Of a stretch of 30,932 bases of DNA, positions 18,601 through 24,217 are shown one piece after another (positions within the stretch are counted from its first letter, which is position 1; each line of letters opens with the position of its first letter). The DNA comes from Mnemiopsis leidyi (taxonomy: Eukaryota > Ctenophora > Tentaculata > Lobata > Bolinopsidae): contig JH153143.1 in assembly GCA_000226015.1 (NCBI GenBank), positions 50,194 through 81,125 of the forward strand, given 5' to 3'. The position numbers were made by a program, and so were the translations under genes. Below the pieces are notes generated by a model that saw nothing but the letters and a program-made list of their open reading frames with translations, was not told the DNA's origin and did not search any database.

Positions 18601-20932
18601 ATTATATAAATATATAATCAAACTATAAAGACTATTAGCCAGAAAAAAAGACAAACCAATCTCTTTACCTTTATCACACGCTCCACAAGATTTTCGACAG
18701 AATGTGTCCCTCATCTTGCTATGTGCGCAGAAGCCCAAATCTTCCCACAAACTACACTTGTATTCCCCTTGCTGGTCTGTACAGGGGACTTCAATTTCGA
18801 CAGGAGAGCACGCACCACATGTTTTTTTACAGATACTCTTCACTTCCTCTTTGAAACAGTTCCCAATAAGCTTCCAGGCAACACATTCTTCCTCGCTCAT
18901 TTTGTCTTTACACATGCCATCTTCATTCTCATCTTCTTCCCAGACATCTTCATCCTCTGAATCATCTTCAACCTCGATTTCGTCCTCAGTTTCCTCGCCA
19001 CAACTTCCGCACGATTTTCTACATATGGTATTTCTATACATACTGATAGAACAGCGCCCCATGTTTTTCCACTTTCGACAGCGGCTGACTGGACCCCTAT
19101 CAAAACATGCTGTACCCAGATTCTCCTCGTTTTCTATGGAAAATAAGTGTTTAGTGTTTGTGCTAACCAAGAATTATTATAAAGTCATAAGATATAACAA
19201 TGGCTATGGTTAATGAAAGCAGTTTAAGGCAATTAGATATAAGGGTTCCCGTTGTCCTGCCCCACAAATTGTGCCCCACTACATTTTTCCCACATATTTG
19301 GCCCCAGCGACCCTAACCCAAACCCCGACCCTAACCCTAACCCTAACCTAACCCCGACCCTAACCCTAACCCCAATCCTAACCCTAACGAAGTTGTCTGT
19401 TTTGGAGCAGAACGTCTCCGGGGCTAAATTTATGGGTTAAAGAGCTCTGGGGGACGTTGTACTAAGGCAGGACGATATAAGTATTAACAAACTATAAACT
19501 GATAAAGGCAATTAGCCAGAATGTGTGGCAAACAGTAATCCTATCTCTTTACCTTTATCACACGCTCCACAAGATTTACGACAGAATGTATTTCTCATCT
19601 TGCTATGTGCACAGAAGCCCATATCTTCCCACAAACTGCACCGGTATTCTCCTATTTTGTCAGTACACGGGACTTCAGTTTTGTCAGGAAAGCACACACC
19701 ACATGTTTTTTCACAGAGATTCTTTACACTGACTTCGTTACAGTTCCCCATGAGCTTCAAGCCATCACATTCTTCCTCGCTACTTTTATCAGTACACATG
19801 CCATCTTCACTCTCCTCTTCTTCCCGAGCATCTTCATCCTCTGAATCATCTTCAACCTCGATTTCGTCCTCAGTTTCCTCACCGCAACTTCCGCACGATT
19901 TTCTGCATATGGTATTTCTAACCATACTCAAAGTGCAGCGGCCCATGTTTCTCCACTTTCGACAGCGGCTGCTTGAACCCCTATCAGAACATGCTGAACC
20001 CAGAGAAACCTCGTTTTCTATAGAAAATATGTGTTAGAGCTAACTTAAAATATGTGTTAGAGCTAACTTAAAATATGTGTTAGAGCTAACTTAAAATATG
20101 CGTTAGAGCTAACTTAAACTTAGTCAGACATTGTCTGGCTTGCTACCCCACACAGCGCAACATGAAGCTATGTTAAGTATAAATTATGATACGTCATGAT
20201 AACAGACATAATTAACATGGTCAGCGAAATACCACCAGTATCCAGGCCACCAGCTAAAGGATATATAATAGTATAAACAAACTACAAGGTCGATTAGTCA
20301 GAATGAATGAAAAACATTGATACTATCTCTTTACCTTTATCACACGCTCCACAAGATTTTCGACAGAATGTGTCCCTCATCTTGCTATGTGCACAGAAGC
20401 CCAAGTCTTCCCACAAGCCACACTTGTATTCTCCTTGTTGGTCAGTACAGGGGACTTCAATTTCGACAGGAGAGCACGCACCACATGTTTTTTTACAGAT
20501 ACTCTTCACTTCCTCTTTGTGACAGTTCCCAATAAGCTTCCAGGCAACACATTCTTCCTCGCTCATTTTGTCTTTACACATGCCATCTTCACTCTCATCT
20601 TCTTCCCAGACATCTTCATCCTCTGAATCATCTTCAACCTCGATTTCGTTCTCAGTTTCCTCGCCACAACTTCCGCACGATTTTCTACATATGGTATTTC
20701 TATACATACTGATAGAACAGCGCCCCATGTTTTTCCATTTTTGACAGCGGCTGACTGGACCCCTATCAAAACATGCTGTACCCAGATTCTCCTCATTTTC
20801 TCCTGGAAAATAAGATATTTGTTTAGTGTTTGAGCTAACTTTGAATTGTGATACCATATGATAATGGCTGGCCATGGTTAATGCCGCGATAAAAAGTGTG
20901 CGCGTCGAGAAACAGCAGAAAAGCGCGCGCAT
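6444..20932 (-). CDS. Giant secreted multi-ShKT protein with PAN-CCP-PAN tail
   Basis: About 30 exons, listed separately. The putative signal peptide is residues 1-24 (MRALFCCFSTRTLFIAALTM). Twenty-six ShKT domains follow: nine in three triple-domain exons, then 17 single-domain exons with linker exons between, then PAN, CCP and PAN and a stop at 6444-6446. Nearly all internal borders are phase 1, and no stop ends the frame before the last exon. ShKT domains are compact three-disulfide modules found in toxins, in protease-associated domains and in multi-domain secreted proteins. The number of copies and the lack of the Lys-Tyr channel-blocking pair in the copies inspected favour a structural or binding role over a toxin; this is inference. 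Weak points: the transcription start, exons 16402 and 13425, and the short linker exons. It could also be transcribed as two genes. Confidence 0.68.
6618..6700. repeat. 11-base minisatellite at a splice acceptor
   Basis: About seven copies of gaaagtataat with a few changes. On the gene strand this reads attatactttc and runs straight into the acceptor of the last PAN exon, so one repeat unit supplies the pyrimidine tract and AG. Confidence 0.85.
6970..7163 (-). CDS. Exon 29: CCP end, Ser-Asp repeat, PAN first half
   Basis: It starts phase 1 (DYPVCKDKDDK), closing the CCP domain. A gactca-type six-base repeat then encodes DSYSDSYSDSDSDSES. Next comes the start of a PAN domain (ACYHYGGVYPGG, VPELSSCE), ending at GAG|gtttgt in phase 0. 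The phase 0 border inside the PAN core is an exception in this gene. Confidence 0.68.
7065..7105. repeat. Hexamer repeat inside coding exon
   Basis: gagtct/gagtat/gagtcc units, coding for the Ser-Asp-Tyr run in exon 29. A candidate length-variable coding tract. Confidence 0.8.
7442..7609 (-). CDS. Exon 28: CCP/Sushi domain, main part
   Basis: Phase 1-1 exon of 56 codons: GCDLSGLPNVL, DVGESVIMYCKRP, RLLECSAPDSISFAG. Three Sushi cysteines are present; the fourth is DYPVC at the start of the next exon. Confidence 0.72.
7735..7809 (-). CDS. Exon 27: linker
   Basis: Phase 1-1 exon of 25 codons, serine- and proline-containing (SSIPPLLPDS), between catttcag and gtaagg. No domain recognised. Confidence 0.5.
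8032..8331 (-). CDS. Exon 26: complete PAN domain
   Basis: Phase 1-1 exon of 100 codons. The PAN pattern runs DCLQEGVSFAG, SECYSKCALRDGCVAFSLY, GTCMLKN, VVSASMDCI: six cysteines in one exon without the mid-domain intron seen in the other PAN domains of this gene pair. A short tail (VGKVDTVIY) leads to the next linker. Confidence 0.82.
8583..8630 (-). CDS. Exon 25: linker
   Basis: Phase 1-1 exon of 16 codons (GATAAALGTPFHLEVP) between gtttcag and gtaaac. Only phase and splice signals support it. Confidence 0.45.
8754..8822 (-). CDS. Exon 24: linker
   Basis: Phase 1-1 exon of 23 codons, acceptor cttttcag and donor gtgagt. It starts DSGLSAVQGDSDLLQ and has no cysteine. This is a spacer between the ShKT array and the PAN/CCP tail. 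Confidence 0.55.
9005..9292. repeat. Degenerate acacagat microsatellite
   Basis: About 290 bases built from cagatacaca/cagacacaca units. On the gene strand this is a UG- and UCUGUG-rich intron start directly after the donor of ShKT exon 23. Its long open frames are artefacts of the repeat. Confidence 0.92.
9301..9411 (-). CDS. Exon 23: ShKT 26
   Basis: Phase 1-1 exon of 37 codons: CKDQSADCSYYSLYFC, then VTMCPESCGEC. The donor (GAA|gtgggt) is directly followed by the degenerate TCTGTGTG-rich microsatellite of the intron. Confidence 0.78.
9757..9807 (-). CDS. Exon 22: short linker
   Basis: Possible phase 1-1 exon of 17 codons (AVGSSQDWKASESTYKK), with an attctag acceptor and a gtaagc donor. 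No domain. Support comes only from splice signals and phase. Confidence 0.45.
9950..10114 (-). CDS. Exon 21: ShKT 25
   Basis: Phase 1-1 exon of 55 codons: CEDSAAKCDQMKNQGLC, then VREKFCRRTCGTC. Together with exon 20 it forms a two-exon block that duplicates exons 18-19. Confidence 0.84.
10340..10513 (-). CDS. Exon 20: ShKT 24
   Basis: Phase 1-1 exon of 58 codons: an acidic lead (EKVDESDDEMG), then CQDEEYYKMKCASFKSFGYC and YKYCRKTCGGC. It pairs with exon 18. Confidence 0.83.
10724..10836 (-). pseudogene. Decayed ShKT exon relic
   Basis: The stretch lines up by eye with 11371-11480, which covers the donor side and first part of exon 18: shared phrases include gcgatacaa, ctcact, actaagaaat and actgatttgtt. 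It no longer encodes a cysteine module. It lies at the place expected for a further exon-18-like copy left over from tandem duplication. Confidence 0.55.
10872..11036 (-). CDS. Exon 19: ShKT 23
   Basis: Phase 1-1 exon of 55 codons: CADRAAKCDQMKNQGLC, then VRDKLCRRTCGTC. It is nearly identical to exon 21, and the flanking intron sequence is also alike. Confidence 0.84.
11417..11575 (-). CDS. Exon 18: ShKT 22
   Basis: Phase 1-1 exon of 53 codons: CQDSEAYKLSCPSYKTYGYC, then IRNSYCRKTCGTC. It is the closest relative of exon 20 and of a decayed copy at 10724-10836. Confidence 0.83.
11795..11950 (-). CDS. Exon 17: ShKT 21
   Basis: Phase 1-1 exon of 52 codons: CLDDVSLGTEVCMEFKSRGKC, then VKNRYCRKTCGTC, with an ENHKNGDQSESP lead. 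The real frame differs from the longest open frame at this place. Confidence 0.8.
12242..12298 (-). CDS. Exon 16: short charged linker
   Basis: Possible phase 1-1 exon of 19 codons (ETNRQEDRERSEKENKRES) between a ctcag acceptor and a consensus gtgagt donor. It has no domain. Its exact multiple-of-three length and phase match support it. Confidence 0.5.
12495..12632 (-). CDS. Exon 15: ShKT 20
   Basis: CTDQQSAGRCEKWKGKGYC is followed by IGCKMTCGTC. Two donors are possible: one at 12493-12494 (CCG|gttggt), which keeps phase 1 and 46 codons, and one at 12489-12490 (gtaaat), which looks stronger but would change phase. The phase-keeping one is chosen. Confidence 0.74.
13120..13275 (-). CDS. Exon 14: ShKT 19
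   Basis: Phase 1-1 exon of 52 codons: CEDVVRVGACSLWRSLGFC, then VREVYCRKTCRLC. The S-LWRSLGFC core resembles the third domain of the triple exons (LWEDLGFC). Confidence 0.8.
13425..13538 (-). CDS. Exon 13: ShKT 18, cut by assembly gap
   Basis: The exon reads VCKDDNIYRCPFLADQC, then QLQCPKSCGLC, to a phase 1 donor. Its upstream border falls at or in the run of 11 N (13539-13549), so the acceptor and exact length cannot be read. Confidence 0.7.
13539..13549. other. Assembly gap (11 N)
   Basis: Eleven undetermined bases at the 5' border of exon 13. The true gap length is unknown. It probably hides the splice acceptor of that exon. Confidence 0.99.
13701..13820 (-). CDS. Exon 12: ShKT 17
   Basis: Phase 1-1 exon of 40 codons: CVDLDISECANAEKDC, then VRQFCPRTCGKC. 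Confidence 0.76.
14257..14403 (-). CDS. Exon 11: ShKT 16
   Basis: Phase 1-1 exon of 49 codons with a PEPETETEA spacer, then CKDKLSDCPQWKDKC and YWCPVTCKTC. Six cysteines; the last loop uses the -PVTCKTC form. Confidence 0.75.
14759..14884 (-). CDS. Exon 10: ShKT 15
   Basis: Phase 1-1 exon of 42 codons: CKDKSQKARCSDFKAKGFC, then LKNCKRTCYSC. It starts D-E after the acceptor, as many sister exons do. Confidence 0.78.
15173..15289 (-). CDS. Exon 9: acidic repeat linker without domain
   Basis: Phase 1-1 exon of 39 codons with no cysteine. It encodes repeats of EEEKEEED from a 24-base direct repeat, between good splice signals (aaacctaaag acceptor, GGTG|gtgaga donor). It probably forms a stiff, highly charged spacer between ShKT blocks. 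Confidence 0.62.
15437..15592 (-). CDS. Exon 8: ShKT 14
   Basis: Phase 1-1 exon of 52 codons: a charged lead (EKEVDQDKKVESPD), then CKDEKDKSVCSTFKSEGYC and VRNRLCKKTCGMC. Confidence 0.8.
15778..15963 (-). CDS. Exon 7: acidic linker plus ShKT 13
   Basis: Phase 1-1 exon of 62 codons. About 25 acidic and polar residues (SDSSEAEDESG) precede CQDTKSLSLCAAFKEKGYC and RDRSCRKSCGVC. Confidence 0.82.
16181..16306 (-). CDS. Exon 6: ShKT 12
   Basis: Phase 1-1 exon of 42 codons: CEDRLPTKRCSRMKAMGKC, then RTRCQQTCSAC. It has six cysteines with normal spacing and a basic character. Confidence 0.78.
16402..16514 (-). CDS. Exon 5: ShKT 11, upstream border uncertain
   Basis: One ShKT module (CRDVNTRYCASLSGYC, then VRKSCPATCNVC) ends at a phase 1 donor. 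The 5' border is unclear: the pyrimidine-rich acceptor directly before the first cysteine gives a phase unlike the neighbouring exons, and no other candidate fits well. The exon may be non-functional, be skipped, or be affected by the local base run. Confidence 0.55.
17179..17633. mobile_element. Palindromic foldback MITE
   Basis: Arms 17179-17362 and 17470-17633 are inverted copies with scattered differences; phrases such as tgaaatattac, aactttcagtttcaccc and cagaatattggcaaa read on both strands. The centre is about 110 bases and no protein is encoded. The outer ends carry gtaggc/gcctac; no clear target duplication was found, so the superfamily stays open. Confidence 0.8.
17914..17981. repeat. 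34-base direct repeat, two copies
   Basis: ataacggccgatatttatat plus acagtagccgctt, occurring twice in tandem with one difference. Confidence 0.85.
18313..18471 (-). CDS. Exon 4: ShKT 10
   Basis: Phase 1-1 exon of 53 codons with one six-cysteine module: CREENADLCKGLKQYC, then VRAICPLTCKVC. The -PLTCKVC ending differs from the common -RKTCGTC class. Confidence 0.78.
18669..19133 (-). CDS. Exon 3: ShKT 7-9
   Basis: Phase 1-1 exon of 155 codons, nearly identical to the ShKT part of exon 1. The same introns flank it in diverged form, so this is a recent tandem duplication of a block of roughly 0.8 kb. The acidic linker (EDENED in place of EDESED) shows one of the few differences. Confidence 0.85.
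19244..19473. mobile_element. Short non-autonomous DNA element with telomere-like core
   Basis: The left end starts with ggttcccgttgtcctgcccc, closely like the ends of the larger element at 21051-22372, and the right end finishes aaggcaggac. It is flanked by an 8-base direct duplication, gatataag (19236-19243 and 19474-19481). The middle holds imperfect ccctaa repeats (about 19310-19387). It lies in the intron between two triple-ShKT exons. Confidence 0.7.
19310..19387. repeat. Interstitial ccctaa (TTAGGG-type) repeat
   Basis: About a dozen imperfect ccctaa units, some changed to cccgac or cccaat. It matches the TTAGGG telomere motif used by cnidarians and most animals, but it is short, degenerate and inside a transposon-like element, not a chromosome end. 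Confidence 0.8.
19553..20017 (-). CDS. Exon 2: ShKT 4-6
   Basis: Phase 1-1 exon of 155 codons with three ShKT domains and the same acidic linker. It is the most diverged of the three triple exons (for example LMGNCNEVSVKNLCEKTCGVC in place of the sister sequence). The full exon extends upstream of any internal methionine to the acceptor at 20018-20019. Confidence 0.82.
20028..20119. repeat. 23-base tandem repeat, four copies
   Basis: Four copies of a unit containing gttagagctaac, itself a palindrome. It begins about 10 bases upstream (on the gene strand) of the acceptor of exon 2 and probably grew from a phrase also present once upstream of the sister exons. Confidence 0.9.
20335..20932 (-). 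CDS. Exon 1: signal peptide plus ShKT 1-3
   Basis: The frame is open from ATG at 20930-20932 to the donor at 20333-20334, 199 codons plus one base. A hydrophobic start is followed by ShKT domains at about residues 54-89, 119-153 and 162-197, each ending in CRKSCG-C or CKKTCGAC form. Between domains 1 and 2 lies an acidic linker (EIEVEDDSEDEDVWEEDESE). An acceptor matching those of the two sister exons lies at 20803-20804, so an upstream leader exon could be spliced here instead; no phase 1 donor was seen near the signal sequence. Confidence 0.7.
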
Positions 20933-21050
20933 GGCCTTTATGTCTTGGTAAGTAAAAAACAACGTACTTTCTATGCCACAAACCGATTTTTCTGAAAGTC
21001 CCTAAGTGATGTATCCGAAATTGTGAACATTTGTGACAAGATGAAAAGAG

Positions 21051-22372
21051 GGGTGACCGTCGTCCTGCCCCAGAACATCAGGCCCCACATCTTTTTTGTC
21101 CAGAGATTTTGACCCAGTGACGTCTTGCCCCACAACCTCGTGCCCCACAACCACTGGCCCCACTGACCCTCTGCCCCAAGACGCTATGCCCCAGTGGGGT
21201 CCTGCCCCACAACGTGTTGTACCACAATTTTGGGGCTGGGGCTCCACAGTATTGGCCCGACACTCCACAGTATTGTGCCCCCGGTGACGTTGTGCCACAG
21301 GTTTCCCGACTTAACAGTTACTGAACAGGAACTAAGAGTTTTGAGAGGTAGGTGACAGACAATAACGAGCAGGAAGGTTGCCAGGTAATGGTATCCTCCC
21401 TCGCAATTAACTTAATTGATCGGGGTCGCATTTCAATTGTTTTGTCCGTTGATATTAAGGCTGATATTAAAATTCACCTCGCCATTGTTATCAATTGCCT
21501 TCCAACATTATCAATCTCGCTGATTTATCTTCAATCAAATTTAACGCTTCTGTTCTGGACAGTTTAACCAACCTTCAATTCATGTAATTTAACTTCTCCC
21601 CTCTCTCCTGCGACCAAGCGATTATCGACATACGCTTCCAATAAGCAGAGTATTAAGCATATTACCTTGAAATTGTATCGTTTTCCTTTAATTGACGTTT
21701 AAAATGAATAAATTGCTGTTGTCGTTTACATCGAAAATTTTAGTTTTTTTTCGCGAATTAAATTTATGCGACGTATTCTTTTATCCTGAATAGCCGTGTA
21801 GGTCATGTTTGTAAAATATTTACTCTATAGAAGTAGAAGTAGAGTTGGACCCTTTCCCCTACTTCTAAGCTCCGTTACCTCCTGCATTTAACTTCTTCCT
21901 CTCATAAATCAATGAACTCTTCTTTGCTGTACCACCGATAGAATTCCACGAGGAGACGGGTGACCGATACGGGTGATTGAGGCCGAGGGTTAGATGAGGA
22001 GGGTTTCCGTTAAAAGATCTAGAATCTTCCAGGAGCCCCTTCAGTATAACTTTAAAAGCCTGGGTACAGGTGTAACAAATACGATATACAACTTCGCCAT
22101 TAAATTGGCATTCCCGAATTGAGATCAAGTCAACACTTGAATGCCAAAGCGTGCCACACAACCTCTCGCGGGGCAAGAGGTTGTGTGGCACGACGTCACT
22201 GGGGCACAGTGTTTTGGGGCATGGGGTCAGTTAGGCACAAGGTTGTGGGGCAAAAGGTTGTGCGGAACGACGTAGCTGGGGCATTATCCCTGGGGCGCAG
22301 TGTACTGGGGCACAATGTCACTGGTGCAAAACGTTGTGGGGCCCAATGTTCTGGGGCAGGACGACGGGAATC
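21051..22372. mobile_element. Non-autonomous DNA transposon with repeat-filled long inverted ends
   Basis: Both termini carry cgtcgtcctgccccagaa in inverted orientation. Each end extends inwards for about 230 bases as degenerate copies of a tgccccacaac-like unit (ggggca on the other end), so the arms act as inverted minisatellites. The flanks share gaaaaga (21043-21049 and 22373-22379), with the eighth base differing, consistent with an 8-base target duplication as made by hAT-like elements. The interior (21300-22140) is AT-richer and encodes nothing recognisable. Confidence 0.75.
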
Positions 22373-22380
22373 GAAAAGAC

Positions 22381-23942
22381 GATCAATGACGATGTGTTAA
22401 GCAAAGAAAAATTTTATGGTAATTCATCGAAATCGATAGAAATTGCCGTGTTTTGCCCTTTTAAGTTATCCTAGCAAGCTTGAGACGGATTGGTTAAGCA
22501 CTCTGATGATCGTTATTGCTAAGGAAATTGTAGATATTATCAAGATCAAGATCTCACACTTAGAAACGGGTTTTGTCACGTGTGATTATGAAGTGTGATT
22601 ATGAAGAGTCGTCAGTCGTCGATTGCATATTGTCGAATAATGTAGCATGGAGTCCTTTGCTCTTACGACGTCACGATGCTATTAGACAACTACACTAAGA
22701 AAACTAACTTAACCGAAAATTTTAAGCCTGGGTTCAAAAACAAAGCAAAAAAAGGTGCCATCTCAATATATTGACCACATCACATGGAGTTTGGAATAGT
22801 TTTACGACCCCCGACCATCCGTCACATACGAAGCAAGCGTAATTCTTGTTTCAATGTAACTTTTGTGTGGGATTGCTGATATCTATTGTATAGCTGAAAG
22901 CACGGTGTCTATGTGACGCAGAGTTCAATGTTGCTTCACACGTGTATTTTTTAGAACCAGCAGTTTATAGTCAAAGTTAAATGGTATAGCTTTCCTTCCG
23001 ATCTTCTTAAAATCTAACTTAAATGTATTTCATTTAATCAGTATCATAAGCGGGGCTACGTACTCACAATTTTGTGACTGACTAAGTTCCATACAGCTAC
23101 TTAGATGATTCGCCAGTTAAATTAATAACTATTGCTGATACTGCTGTCTAATTTTATTGCACTTCAAATTCAACCTTTGATGTTAACCATCTAAATAGTG
23201 TGTAAAAACCCCCAATGGCATTATTATGAAATATGGCATAACGCCAAACCCTCTCACTTTGGGATTGGTTTTTCTGCACACACGCACACACACACAGACA
23301 CACAGGAAAACACATAGACACAGACACACAAACACACACAGACACACGGGAAAACACACAGACACAGACACACAGACACAGACACACAAACACACACAGA
23401 CACACAAACGCACACAGACACAGACACACGCGCAGACACAAACACACACAAACACACACATTTCGGTTTTATAAGTATGATTATTAAATTTTATACTGTA
23501 TAATTGAGTGCGGCAAATTTACATTTTAATTGAATTTAGCAGGGGACCAGAACGATATAATACAGTAACACACCGGTAACGCCTATACAGCGCACATCTG
23601 TCTTTAAGTCTTTACAAGACATATACAAAAAACAAGGAAACACTAGTTGTTTCAGTTCCAAGTCTATTGTTACTTTCTGGAAAGTTGATGACGTATTAAA
23701 CTGAACTAATAATACAATGCCTCATCCCCCATGGAAACTTATCTCCAACCTGTTTTTCAATGAACTGTGCAGCAAGCATCCACCTTTTTTAACCATCTAC
23801 ACATTTTCTTGCTTTATTCGACAGTGTACGTTCCAATCGTTTACTACTTAAAACGCATTTTGTCAAAAACAATTTCTGTTTTATTGACTGAACTCTGAAG
23901 TCACAAAGTGTTTTTCCTAGTAACTGGATACCTAACAGAAAT
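22381..23942. other. Intergenic region upstream of the transporter gene
   Basis: No gene seen. It contains the CA-rich microsatellite at 23277-23461 and presumably the promoter of the plus-strand transporter, in which no clear core element could be picked out. Confidence 0.5.
23277..23461. repeat. Degenerate cacacaga microsatellite
   Basis: About 185 bases of cacaca interrupted by gaca and ggaaaa. The open frames across it on both strands are artefacts. Confidence 0.93.
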
Positions 23943-24217
23943 ATGGAAGACAGTAAAGATGATCTGAGAAGCCCAGATGAAGCTGCCCCACTATGGCAAA
24001 AGTCAGACAAAAGTTGGACAAGAAATGACGTGATGCTGCTGACTCTGAACATTCTGGTCAAGTTTGGAGATGCAGTCGAGATATACCTGCCAGGTGTTAT
24101 AACTCAGCTCGTGTCCTGTCAGATGGACCTCACTTCTTTAGAGGAAGGATTCTTGGCTGTCACTCTGTATGTTACCATGGGAGCGACCATCTTCGTCACA
24201 GCTTTTTTGACTGACAG
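23943..24217 (+). CDS. Transporter exon 1
   Basis: Starts at ATG with an acidic cytoplasmic N terminus (MEDSKDDLRSPDE), then membrane segments 1 and 2, and ends at a consensus donor (GACAG|gtaagt). Confidence 0.8.

Noticed and set aside
19310-19387. Chromosome end
   Set aside because: The ccctaa tract is short, degenerate and enclosed by a duplicated target site, with genes on both sides.
18704-20626. Plus-strand frames of up to 170 residues rich in serine
   Set aside because: Antisense shadows of the triple-ShKT exons; the serine run is the reverse of the acidic linker.
6444-20932. ShKT array as a polyprotein toxin precursor
   Set aside because: No dibasic or propeptide cleavage pattern repeats between domains, the dyad residues are missing in inspected copies, and the array joins PAN and CCP binding domains.
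21002-22400. Frames of 61-108 residues rich in Cys/Pro/Gly
   Set aside because: They read the minisatellite arms of the DNA transposon.
23154-23474. Several overlapping Cys/Val-rich or His/Thr-rich frames
   Set aside because: Produced by the cacaca microsatellite; no start, splice or domain support.
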